From positions 1 to 27,589 of the IMG/VR virus record IMGVR_UViG_3300022918_000028: 27,589 bases of DNA. One strand, 5' to 3'. Of this stretch, positions 15,259-21,815 are shown one piece after another; within the stretch, counting starts at the first letter, position 1, and each line of letters opens with the position of its first letter. The notes below the pieces were generated by a model. The model was not told the DNA's origin. It saw nothing but the letters and a program-made list of their open reading frames with translations, and did not search any database. Source of the DNA: a virus. The translations under genes were made by a program, and so were the position numbers.

Positions 15259-15291
15259 TAGCTATATTGCAATAGTGCACGGGTGAATTTT

Positions 15292-15393
15292 ATGCAACTG
15301 TCCAAAAATAAAGCAGTAAACTTTTATTCACCGCTCAAGGTCGAGCGGAATTTTTATTTTGACACAGACGTCGATTTGGCAGCAATACAGTAG
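15292..15393 (+). CDS. Possible 33-residue ORF in the primase-helicase gap
   Basis: ATG 15292 to TAG 15393 encodes 33 aa beginning M-Q-L-S-K-N-K-A-V-N and ending L-A-A-I-Q. GGGTG lies about 7 bases before the start. The ORF runs through a terminator-like hairpin, which argues against it as a normal gene; it could act as a leader peptide. Weak call. Confidence 0.22.
   Translation: MQLSKNKAVNFYSPLKVERNFYFDTDVDLAAIQ
15331..15360 (+). terminator. Rho-independent terminator
   Basis: CCGCTC (15331-15336) and GAGCGG (15343-15348) form a 6-bp GC-rich stem with loop AAGGTC, followed by AATTTTTATTTT. It would end transcription from the early/primase side. Confidence 0.62.
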
Positions 15394-15399
15394 AATGAA

Positions 15400-15430
15400 A
15401 AAAAGCCTCGGGAGCGAACCGAAGCTTTTT
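15400..15430. terminator. Bidirectional Rho-independent terminator
   Basis: AAAAAGC (15400-15406), a C-A mismatch, TCGG, loop GAGCGAA, CCGA, GCTTTTT (15424-15430). The A-run on one side and T-run on the other make it functional on either strand. Two terminators in tandem isolate the helicase gene from the primase operon. Confidence 0.6.
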
Positions 15431-15465
15431 AAGATCAAACCTAGTAACAATAGGAGTGACCACGT

Positions 15466-17145
15466 ATGAATGATGAGAAGAATTTATCGCATAGTGGAAA
15501 GCCAAGCAAGTCTTTAGACTCTAAAATGAGTCCTGTCCAGAAGAATCTGTCAGAAAAAAAACCAAAAAAGAAACACGCTGGCGAAACGCTTTATTACATC
15601 CCTCTTGGACACTCAGACCAGAATTATTTCTTTTATTCCAAGCGTAGCCGCAATCTTTTGCGGATCAATACTTTTAAGACGCCGGAAATTATCGCCCTTG
15701 CTCCTAGAAGTTATTGGAAAATAAGCAACCCCGGCGAGAAAGCTCAGCAGCTCGATACTTACGGTATCGTCGATAGTTTGGTTCGGTCATCTTTGGCTGC
15801 TGGAGTTTTTGACGTTAACAAGGTCCGCGGCCTTGGCGTATGGCGTGAGGGAGAAAGGCTAGTGATTAACACTGGCACCCATGTCATTGAAGATGGACGC
15901 ATCACTGAATTCTCCGATGTCTGCTCTAACTACTTCTACATGATGACTGGAGCATCACTAGCAATCCCACACCCAAACCCTCTAACTGCTCAAGAAGGGA
16001 AGGGTTTCGTAGATGTTTGTCGGAAGTTCAAATGGCTTAACCCTGAAATCGATGCTCTATTGCTTGCTGGCTGGGTCGCTGTCTCTCGAATCGCTGGAGC
16101 CCTCCCAGTGCGTCCGCATATCTGGATCACCGGAGGTAAGGGGACAGGCAAGTCAACGCTATTAGAGGGCCTTGTGAACCCATGCCTAGGCTATGCTGGG
16201 GCTAAGCATGTCTTTCAGGGTATGACTACAGAGGCCGGTATTAGGCAGACTCTAGGCAATTCTTCGCTGCCTATAGTCTTTGATGAGTTTGAGATCACGG
16301 AAGACAAAGCATCTGCCAAAAGGATAGGTGGGGTTTTGGAGCTGATGAGAAACTCATGGAGTGAAACCTCGGGCAAGATTGTCAAAGGAACCCCAGGTGG
16401 AAGGGCTATGCACTTTCCCCTAAACTTCTCGGCTTGCTTTTCATCGATCAGGGTTAGGATTACCAATGATGCCGACGTCTCACGTATATCTGTCTTAGAG
16501 CTAACCCCACATGGTGGTAATCCGCTGCAGCGTAAAGAGCTCGTAACTGCCATGGGGTCTCTCACCGAGCTTTATGGTGAGCGCATCTTCGCCCGAAGCT
16601 GCTTAAATTACCGAAACCTATTAGCTTCCTATGAAATTCTCTCCCAGCAGATTGCAATACTCTCCTCTCAAAGGAAAGGACAGCAGATAGGTATGCTCCT
16701 TTCTGGCGCTTGGATTATGCAGAATGATCATGTGATCACGGTCAATGAGGCAAAAGCTTGGGCCAGGCTTTTTGTGAAGAATGATGCAGCTGAGCAGCAC
16801 AACCAGAATGATGAGGAGAAGTGTCTCACTAGGTTGCTCACCTGGAGGGTCAACGTTAGCGACAAGATGGAAATGGTCCAGGATGTGATCCTCGGCACGG
16901 GTAGTCAGAATGAGGTTGCTAAAAGGGCATTGAGGTCTTTCGGGATCATTGTTGGACCTAAATCTTTCATAGTGGCTAGCAATCATTTGGAACTTGAGAT
17001 GCTTTATGAGAAATCACCATGGAATGGCTGCTGGAATAATTCCCTGAAACGCTTGCCTGGTGCGGTTATCACTAAGCATCAGACCACTTTCGGTGGTGCT
17101 CTTAAAGCACGTGGGGTAATTATCCCGTTAGCACTCATCTCTTAA
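15466..17145 (+). CDS. Replicative helicase/ATPase (P-loop) partner of the primase
   Basis: A 559-aa protein with AGGAGTGACC before its ATG. Walker A G-G-K-G-T-G-K-S-T is at residues 223-231 and Walker B P-I-V-F-D-E-F-E at 270-277. Before these lies a region (about 40-210) that resembles the DUF927-like domain accompanying phage and plasmid primase-helicases. The N-terminal 37 residues are Lys/Ser-rich and probably disordered. After Walker B, a region with I-R-V-R-I-T-N-D-A-D-V-S-R-I-S-V-L-E-L is expected to contain the arginine finger. It probably unwinds DNA at the adjacent origin-like array and works with the upstream AEP primase. Confidence 0.8.
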   Translation: MNDEKNLSHSGKPSKSLDSKMSPVQKNLSEKKPKKKHAGETLYYIPLGHSDQNYFFYSKRSRNLLRINTFKTPEIIALAPRSYWKISNPGEKAQQLDTYGIVDSLVRSSLAAGVFDVNKVRGLGVWREGERLVINTGTHVIEDGRITEFSDVCSNYFYMMTGASLAIPHPNPLTAQEGKGFVDVCRKFKWLNPEIDALLLAGWVAVSRIAGALPVRPHIWITGGKGTGKSTLLEGLVNPCLGYAGAKHVFQGMTTEAGIRQTLGNSSLPIVFDEFEITEDKASAKRIGGVLELMRNSWSETSGKIVKGTPGGRAMHFPLNFSACFSSIRVRITNDADVSRISVLELTPHGGNPLQRKELVTAMGSLTELYGERIFARSCLNYRNLLASYEILSQQIAILSSQRKGQQIGMLLSGAWIMQNDHVITVNEAKAWARLFVKNDAAEQHNQNDEEKCLTRLLTWRVNVSDKMEMVQDVILGTGSQNEVAKRALRSFGIIVGPKSFIVASNHLELEMLYEKSPWNGCWNNSLKRLPGAVITKHQTTFGGALKARGVIIPLALIS

Positions 17146-17149
17146 AGGA

Positions 17150-17502
17150 CTCCTCAAAAGACTCCTCAGCTGAGCATAGTTTGAGGAGAGCTCTGAGGAG
17201 ACACGCGGCCTTGAGCAGCAAGGGTTTGGGTCAAAACTCCTCAGAATCCTCAGAAAAAAATATATAGACGTATAGGGACACACCGCCACGAAAACGTATA
17301 TATATATATTTCTCTAAAAGTTAATATATTATATATGTAAACAGCTGAACGCCTTGGTATGAAAGGCGGCGGTGTCTCCTCAGAGCTCTCCTCAATTTTT
17401 AAGATCTCTGAGGAGAGCTTAGGAGTTTACCTTGAAATACAAATGGTTGCCTATCCTCAGAGCTCTCCTCAAAACATCAAAAAAAATCCTCAAATTGAGG
17501 AG
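17150..17502. repeat. Iteron-like CTCCTCA array with AT-rich core, origin candidate
   Basis: Ten exact copies of CTCCTCA occur here: six forward (17150, 17162, 17237, 17376, 17388, 17465) and four as TGAGGAG (17182, 17194, 17409, 17496). Near copies lie at 17246, 17419, 17453 and 17486. Many are paired at a 12-nt pitch. CTCCTCAGAGCTCTCCTCA (17376-17394) is the exact reverse complement of 17182-17200, and an 18/19 copy lies at 17453-17471. Between the clusters is an AT-rich core (about 17255-17340, with runs of TA steps). The layout matches replication origins: repeats for an initiator and an easily melted core beside a helicase gene. Only one other exact CTCCTCA was noticed (8810-8816). Confidence 0.65.
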
Positions 17503-17508
17503 AGTATA

Positions 17509-17706
17509 GTGGAATACCGCGGCCCCATCCCTCCAAAGAACTGCATCCGTCCATTTGAGTGCATGGGTAAACTGCGCTGCCAGTTCGACCGCACTTGTAC
17601 CAACCACCCGAAATATGATCCGTTTGAGAGATGGAGACCATCGGCTTGGCTTCGAGATCCCAAGCAGTCTAAAAATGTACTGACACCTAGGGCTGGTGAG
17701 AGATAG
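17509..17706 (+). CDS. Small Cys-rich protein, possible metal binding
   Basis: A 65-aa product is proposed from GTG 17509, because GAGGAG (17497-17502) lies 6 bases upstream. The frame is open back to ATG 17359, but that would translate the repeat array and is less likely; ATG 17443 is another option. The core contains C-I-R-P-F-E-C, K-L-R-C-Q-F-D-R-T-C, four Cys that could bind metal, then a basic, Pro-rich end. No family recognised. Its ribosome binding site is one of the repeat copies, which may link translation to the array. Confidence 0.5.
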   Translation: MEYRGPIPPKNCIRPFECMGKLRCQFDRTCTNHPKYDPFERWRPSAWLRDPKQSKNVLTPRAGER

Positions 17707-17742
17707 AAGGGGGTGCAAATTTATTTTCGGAGAGGGGAACAG

Positions 17743-18537
17743 ATGATGAAGGAACGCGGTAATGGCAGGTTTTATTCTAAAATGGGTGGTCTTGTTCTTG
17801 GGCTTAATCTTATTGGTGGTTGTGGTTTTGAAGTTGTTGATACCGGCTATCGGGGGATTCTTACGAGATATGGCGAAATTCAAGGAGAGCCGCTTGCCGA
17901 AGGGCTCTACTTCTACAACCCGTTCTCGAGCGACATCAAAGAGGTCGACGTTAGAGAACAAAAACTAGAGGGTGATATTAATTGTTTTACTAAAGACACT
18001 CAGCACGTTCTAGTGAGATTTGTTATCACGTATTACCCTGACCCTATAAAGATCCACAAGCTATATAAGCAATTTGGCGCAGAGTGGGCAGAAAAAATCA
18101 TCAAGCCTACCGCACTTGGATCGATAAGAGATACCGTTGGCCAATACATTGCCGATGATATAGTAGGCAAACTAGATCAAGCTAAACATAAAGCAGAATC
18201 TGAGCTCATGGCTAATCTAAAAGGTAGAGATATATTTCTCACCCGGCTAGACTTTGTCGGTGTTGACTTCGACAACGCTTATAAACAAGCTATTGAGGCA
18301 AAGGTTGTTGCTGTTCAAAAGGCCGCAGAGGCAAAGAATAAGACTGTAGAAATTGAAGAGAGAGCCAAGCAGAGCATAATTGCCGCTGAGGCTGAAGCTA
18401 AATCGATGACGATTAGGTCACAAGCTTTACAGCAAAACAAAGGCCTTGTTGAATATGAAGCTGTTCAAAAGTGGGACGGCAAGCTGCCTGTTTACATGCT
18501 GGGAAACGGCGCGCTACCTTTCATCAATATTAAATAG
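17743..18537 (+). CDS. SPFH/prohibitin-like lipoprotein
   Basis: A 264-aa product from ATG 17743 (GAGAGGGG 5 bases upstream; GTG 17713 is an alternative). It begins with a positively charged start, a hydrophobic stretch and I-G-G-C, a lipobox-like site with Cys27. Residues about 30-190 match the SPFH/Band 7 fold: G-Y-R-G-I-L-T-R-Y-G, P-L-A-E-G-L-Y-F-Y-N-P-F, V-D-V-R-E-Q-K-L-E-G, then the typical V-G-V-D-F-D-N-A-Y. A long Ala/Lys/Glu helix follows (about 190-240). SPFH proteins form membrane-associated rings that scaffold proteases and microdomains. It is unusual as phage cargo, and an envelope or superinfection role is only an inference. Confidence 0.8.
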   Translation: MMKERGNGRFYSKMGGLVLGLNLIGGCGFEVVDTGYRGILTRYGEIQGEPLAEGLYFYNPFSSDIKEVDVREQKLEGDINCFTKDTQHVLVRFVITYYPDPIKIHKLYKQFGAEWAEKIIKPTALGSIRDTVGQYIADDIVGKLDQAKHKAESELMANLKGRDIFLTRLDFVGVDFDNAYKQAIEAKVVAVQKAAEAKNKTVEIEERAKQSIIAAEAEAKSMTIRSQALQQNKGLVEYEAVQKWDGKLPVYMLGNGALPFINIK

Positions 18538-18548
18538 GGAATACGTAA

Positions 18549-18785
18549 ATGCCAAAGATTGATAAATGTTTCATATTTGTTTGCCAAGATACAGGCCCCG
18601 ATGACGAGGGTATACCTAGCTTTGAAGCGGGAGCAATGAGCTTACCAATGGTTTGCGCTACGCAATCGCAAGCTGACATGATGAGCAATATTGCTGAATC
18701 GATGGCTAAGAATCTAGGGAAACACGTTGAGCTGAGAGTATTCGAAGGCGATTACAAAGTGCTTAAGACGTGGATGCCGGAATGA
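18549..18785 (+). CDS. Small protein after SPFH gene, unknown function
   Basis: A 78-aa protein with AGGGA about 7 bases before its ATG, 11 nt after the SPFH stop. It mixes hydrophobic strands (C-F-I-F-V-C-Q-D) and helices (D-M-M-S-N-I-A-E-S-M-A-K), and its end overlaps the next start by 4 nt. Probably co-transcribed with the SPFH gene. No family recognised. Confidence 0.6.
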   Translation: MPKIDKCFIFVCQDTGPDDEGIPSFEAGAMSLPMVCATQSQADMMSNIAESMAKNLGKHVELRVFEGDYKVLKTWMPE

Positions 18786-18997
18786 ATGAAGAAGACAAAA
18801 CGATACTGCATGAGCTGAATAGTAAAGTTCTCCGTAATGTTGAAATTGAACTAATTATTGAGGCTCTCAAAGCGTATTACTACGACAAGAAGAGCCAGGA
18901 ATTTGACGAAGAACATTATGAAGACGAAGAAATTCGCGATGAAGACGTTTACTATTTAGCGCGTATTTTGGATCTATTTGGGAAACCCATAGAATGA
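18782..18997 (+). CDS. Small acidic helical protein, unknown function
   Basis: A 71-aa protein from ATG 18782 (ATGA overlap with the preceding stop; ATG 18770 is also in frame). Very acidic: D-E-E-H-Y-E-D-E-E-I-R-D-E-D-V, with helical segments L-H-E-L-N-S-K-V-L. Small acidic early proteins often inhibit host DNA-binding proteins, but nothing in the sequence proves this. The next gene overlaps by 4 nt. Confidence 0.6.
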   Translation: MNEEDKTILHELNSKVLRNVEIELIIEALKAYYYDKKSQEFDEEHYEDEEIRDEDVYYLARILDLFGKPIE

Positions 18998-19284
18998 TCA
19001 AAATAATCGGACAACCTCACGGCGGACTTCCTATTAAGCGCTGTCATTTGCCAGGTGTTAAGCTTGAAGTAGAGTGCCCGAACTGCACTGAAACATGGTT
19101 AGCTGAGTTCGATGGTGACGATTTTAACTATCCAGATATGAATGAGATAAATAAGTTGAATTTTATTTGTGAAGTTAATTGTCACTTCGAATGGCAAGAG
19201 AACGTCTTTTTTAAAGTGGATCTGATAGTGTGCTCAGAGCAGTATTACGGCGAAAAGAAAAATGATGAACCTCAAAAGAGCTAA
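18994..19284 (+). CDS. Small protein with two Cys pairs, possible zinc ribbon
   Basis: A 96-aa protein starting at an ATGA overlap, with GGGA upstream. It has a C-P-N-C motif near residue 28 and F-I-C-E-V-N-C-H near residue 58; the two pairs could hold zinc as in a treble-clef or ribbon. The C-terminus is charged. Tightly coupled to the two upstream small genes. No family recognised. Confidence 0.62.
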   Translation: MIKIIGQPHGGLPIKRCHLPGVKLEVECPNCTETWLAEFDGDDFNYPDMNEINKLNFICEVNCHFEWQENVFFKVDLIVCSEQYYGEKKNDEPQKS

Positions 19285-19423
19285 GCGGCAACGCAAAAGA
19301 TACCTCAAAGAACTTACTGATTATAATAGGCCCAAGATTGTATTTCTTAGTCCAAATCGGCCAGCTCCCTATAAACCACCTTTTGAGTGTTATCTGGTGA
19401 TTGATGAAGGATGCGGAAGATGA
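19265..19423 (+). CDS. Small basic protein, unknown function
   Basis: A 52-aa ORF inside the tail of the preceding gene (20 nt overlap) in another frame. The N-terminus is very basic (K-R-A-K-R-Q-R-K-R-Y), then P-N-R-P-A-P-Y-K-P-P-F. The start is ATG 19265 or 19262; the binding site is weak. It ends 20 nt before a terminator. Basic, Arg-rich product suggests nucleic acid binding. Moderate support only. Confidence 0.42.
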   Translation: MNLKRAKRQRKRYLKELTDYNRPKIVFLSPNRPAPYKPPFECYLVIDEGCGR

Positions 19424-19443
19424 AATTTACTCTTGAGCAGCCT

Positions 19444-19472
19444 GGATAGTAATGATGTAAACTATCCTTTTT
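19444..19472 (+). terminator. Rho-independent terminator
   Basis: GGATAGT (19444-19450) and ACTATCC (19461-19467) form a perfect 7-bp stem on a 10-nt loop, followed by TTTTT. It ends the SPFH-containing unit just before the glycosyltransferase start. Confidence 0.75.
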
Positions 19473-19491
19473 GACCATTAAGGGGTTTAAA

Positions 19492-20583
19492 GTGACACCT
19501 AAAAGCGATCTTCGAGTTTTACTCTGTTATAAAAACTTCGGCGCTCATGTCGGAGTGAGCCATATTGGCCTAGGCGTGGCAGCAATGAACACAAGCAAGA
19601 TGCTAACGAGCATCGGCGTGCGTACTGAGGTCTTGCCGCTTAAAGATCAGCACGATTTGCGTAAGCATCTCAATCTCTCCAAGTCTAAGGGCATCACATA
19701 TACGCACGTAAACGTGAGCGCTCCTTGGATTGCAACTGAAGTATTCTCTCAACTCTGCGCGATGTTCCCGCAGACAATTTTCAATATGACTTGCCACAGT
19801 AATGTAGGCTTCCTGCAAGCCGACTCACGTGGCATCGAGCTACTGCGTGAGGGATTGGGCCTTGAGTCAGGGGTTTATAACTTCCACGTGGCTGCCAACT
19901 CTGAGAGGCTCTGCGAGTTTGTACACTCGGCATACGGTGATCCGTGCTTGTATCTGCCTAACCTGTACTATCTAGATCATATGGACCGCTATATGCGTCC
20001 GGGCTGGAGTCAAACAGGTGGCGTATTGCGTATCGGTATCTTTGGTGCAACGCGCTCACTTAAAAACATACTTACTGCCGTCGGTGCTGCAATCATCATG
20101 CATCGTCAATTAAAGGCACAGACAGAGATATGGATCTCAACAGGTCGCGAAGATTCAGGCGAAGTTGGCCGCATCTTGCGCGCAGTGAAAGCCCTAGCAT
20201 CTGACCTTCCAGGCCTAGAAGTTAAATCTGCTCCTTGGTGCTCATGGTCAAGCTTCAGAAAGATCGTTGGATCGATGCATCTATTGATTCAGAACTCTTA
20301 CACCGAGTCATTTAACATGGTGACAGCCGATGGCGTACATGAAGGCGTTCCATCTGTAGTTTCTGAAGCTATACAGTGGGCTCCTCGCGAGTGGAGAGCT
20401 GATGTGGATGACGTCGATGCAGTAGCAAGAGCTGGTATCTCACTGCTCTACGATCCACGCGCTTCGCTCAACGGATTAACCGCACTGCGCAAACATAATC
20501 ATGACGGTGTTAAGGCTTGGATGAGATACTTGTGCGGTCGTAGTGGTCATTTTGATCCTCTATCTTTAGGCGAGACTGTATGA
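19492..20583 (+). CDS. GT-B fold glycosyltransferase (GT4-like)
   Basis: A 363-aa protein with AAGGGG 6 bases before GTG 19492 (TTG 19471 would lie within the terminator's T-run). The N-terminal domain has G-L-G-V-A-A-M-N-T-S-K-M-L-T-S-I-G and the C-terminal domain has L-R-I-G-I-F-G-A-T-R-S-L-K-N (nucleotide-binding side) and Y-T-E-S-F-N-M-V-T-A-D-G-V-H-E-G-V-P-S-V-V-S-E with the E-x7-E-like pair of GT4 enzymes. It would transfer a sugar from a nucleotide donor. Possible targets are host surface glycans (receptor change), DNA bases or proteins; nothing here tells which. It is followed by two overlapping small genes. Confidence 0.75.
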   Translation: MTPKSDLRVLLCYKNFGAHVGVSHIGLGVAAMNTSKMLTSIGVRTEVLPLKDQHDLRKHLNLSKSKGITYTHVNVSAPWIATEVFSQLCAMFPQTIFNMTCHSNVGFLQADSRGIELLREGLGLESGVYNFHVAANSERLCEFVHSAYGDPCLYLPNLYYLDHMDRYMRPGWSQTGGVLRIGIFGATRSLKNILTAVGAAIIMHRQLKAQTEIWISTGREDSGEVGRILRAVKALASDLPGLEVKSAPWCSWSSFRKIVGSMHLLIQNSYTESFNMVTADGVHEGVPSVVSEAIQWAPREWRADVDDVDAVARAGISLLYDPRASLNGLTALRKHNHDGVKAWMRYLCGRSGHFDPLSLGETV

Positions 20584-20792
20584 AGAAATTTGACATCCTA
20601 AGCGCGAATACGAGAGACGGTATGAAGTTGGCAGTAAACGACGCTCTATCTCAGAGCTGGGATTTGCACGGTGCGATGATTGTTATTCGTACTGACATAT
20701 ACGGGAGCGGTGATTCGGTTAGGAGGTTTGAATACATACAGCCGGTGATTAGGGATATGACAGAGATCGAGATGATGGAGAGTAGGAAATGA
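20580..20792 (+). CDS. DUF1737-like small protein
   Basis: A 70-aa protein starting at an ATGA overlap with the glycosyltransferase stop. Residues 3-33, K-F-D-I-L-S...T-R-D-G...V-N-D-A-L-S-Q-S-W-D-L-H-G-A, match the DUF1737 pattern and the protein at 13645. It lacks the Cys-rich tail of that protein. Function unknown; the duplication within one genome suggests a common binding partner or independent acquisition. Confidence 0.62.
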   Translation: MKKFDILSANTRDGMKLAVNDALSQSWDLHGAMIVIRTDIYGSGDSVRRFEYIQPVIRDMTEIEMMESRK

Positions 20793-21052
20793 ACCTGGAT
20801 GAACTACAGGCTATCTGTGACGCTGCAACGCCAGGGCCTTGGTATGTTAGACCTTTGACTACCAATTTCCAGGTAAGGCTAGTTGAATGGAGCAGTCATA
20901 ATCCTAGTTTTCTTGGAGCCTACGTAGATGGACCGTTTAAATCTCCATACGGAGACTACACGGTAAATGATACTAGGTTCATCGTAGCTGCCCGCGAGTA
21001 CATGCCAAAGCTTATAGCTATGGTTAAAAAACACGCGGAGAGCGAATTATAA
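20789..21052 (+). CDS. Ea22-like phage protein
   Basis: An 87-aa protein starting at an ATGA overlap. The opening L-D-E-L-Q-A-I-C-D-A-A-T-P-G-P-W-Y-V and the end N-D-T-R-F-I-V-A-A-R-E-Y-M-P-K-L are the hallmark of the Ea22-like family, common in phage early operons. The family's molecular role is not established. It ends the glycosyltransferase unit. Confidence 0.78.
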   Translation: MNLDELQAICDAATPGPWYVRPLTTNFQVRLVEWSSHNPSFLGAYVDGPFKSPYGDYTVNDTRFIVAAREYMPKLIAMVKKHAESEL

Positions 21053-21076
21053 ACCCGGCATAGTTTGTGAATATAG

Positions 21077-21111
21077 ACTCCTGAACAGCTTAAGCTTAAG
21101 GGAGTTTTTTT
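21077..21111 (+). promoter_or_regulatory. Hairpin with T-run overlapping a ribosome binding site
   Basis: ACTCCT (21077-21082) can pair with GGGAGT (21100-21105); the loop contains the palindrome CTTAAGCTTAAG; seven Ts follow at 21105-21111 and ATG 21112 is next. It could terminate the upstream unit. The same AAGGGAG is the only ribosome binding site of the next gene, so the structure may also control its translation. Confidence 0.5.
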
Positions 21112-21480
21112 ATGGCATTTGACAATACAAAAGATACTGGAAAAGACACGACCAAAACAAGTACAGAGGTTAGTGGAAAGACTAACGCGTCTACTACTAC
21201 TGATACAGATGCAAGCGCAAAATATGAGCAACGCATCGCTGAGTTAGAAAAGAAAGTATCAGACTTAGAAAGCTCTGTATCTTCTCGTTCTGATAATACA
21301 TCCGACATGAACAAGGTTACTGAGCAAGGCAAGAAGATGGAAGAGTGGCTAAACGATGCTAAGCCACGTATTGCTAACAATGAAATTCAAATGGCTGATC
21401 AAAAGAAAGCTATTGCCAATTTCAGAGCAACCCTCTCCGAAGTCCTTTCTAAACTTCAAGACGCCGTCCAGCGGCTGTAG
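21112..21480 (+). CDS. Coiled-coil protein, possible surface or scaffold role
   Basis: A 122-aa protein with a Thr/Lys/Asp-rich, low-complexity start (M-A-F-D-N-T-K-D-T-G-K-D) and then a predicted coiled coil (about 40-115: Y-E-Q-R-I-A-E-L-E-K-K-V-S-D-L-E...). No membrane segment or signal peptide. Its ribosome binding site is part of the hairpin just upstream, and a terminator follows at 21488, so it is a single-gene unit with its own controls. Function unknown. Confidence 0.62.
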   Translation: MAFDNTKDTGKDTTKTSTEVSGKTNASTTTDTDASAKYEQRIAELEKKVSDLESSVSSRSDNTSDMNKVTEQGKKMEEWLNDAKPRIANNEIQMADQKKAIANFRATLSEVLSKLQDAVQRL

Positions 21481-21487
21481 GCTTTCC

Positions 21488-21512
21488 GGCTTCTTCGGAA
21501 GCCATTATTTCT
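21488..21512 (+). terminator. Terminator with UUCG tetraloop
   Basis: GGCTTC (21488-21493), loop TTCG, GAAGCC (21498-21503), followed by ATTATTTCTT. The cUUCGg tetraloop makes the stem very stable; the T-tract is interrupted but present. It ends the coiled-coil gene's transcript. Confidence 0.65.
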
Positions 21513-21530
21513 TGACCTTTGCTCCCCAAT

Positions 21531-21776
21531 ATGAAATTCCCAAGTATTAAATTTTGGTGTGTTGTAATGGGGGTATTCGTGGTCGAATTAGTTCTTACGT
21601 GTGCGATTTTAGGCTGGGGCATCGGTGCTTGTTTGCGTGCTAACAATGATGGCGATGCATTGACTGATTTGCATGGTCTATATGATACTGCCTGGGGTGA
21701 TGAAGATAATAATAGCGATGTGAGAATTGATATTGTCGACCCCGAAGAAATCGACATCATGATGTATCTTCCTTAG
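21531..21776 (+). CDS. Single-pass membrane protein, unknown function
   Basis: An 81-aa product from ATG 21531 (TTG 21519 is in frame; neither has a strong binding site). Residues about 8-33 are a hydrophobic helix (F-W-C-V-V-M-G-V-F-V-V-E-L-V-L-T-C-A-I-L) and the rest is acidic (D-E-D-N-N-S-D-V). Topology is probably N-in with a periplasmic acidic tail. No family recognised. Confidence 0.5.
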   Translation: MKFPSIKFWCVVMGVFVVELVLTCAILGWGIGACLRANNDGDALTDLHGLYDTAWGDEDNNSDVRIDIVDPEEIDIMMYLP

Positions 21777-21815
21777 TGGTTAATATTTGAACACCATAAC
21801 CAAGGTTGGCGTGTG

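Larger units (their letters stand above)
15144..15465. other. Structured intergenic region between primase and helicase
   Basis: This 322-nt gap contains a strong hairpin (15160-15185), a predicted three-way junction (15188-15258), two hairpin-plus-T-run terminators and a small possible ORF. A TTGACA (15359-15364) has no good -10 at standard spacing. RBS AGGAG (15452-15456) precedes the helicase ATG. It may be a replication start site, a small RNA, or an expression control segment. Confidence 0.55.

Noticed and set aside
17150-17502. CRISPR array as an explanation for the repeats
   Set aside because: The repeat units are only 7-19 bp, occur in both orientations and lack constant-length spacers, so they fit initiator-binding sites and not a CRISPR.
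17419-17961. Minus-strand open frame of 180 codons
   Set aside because: It overlaps the Cys-rich gene and the SPFH gene on the opposite strand, both with binding sites and recognisable features; composition looks like an antisense shadow.
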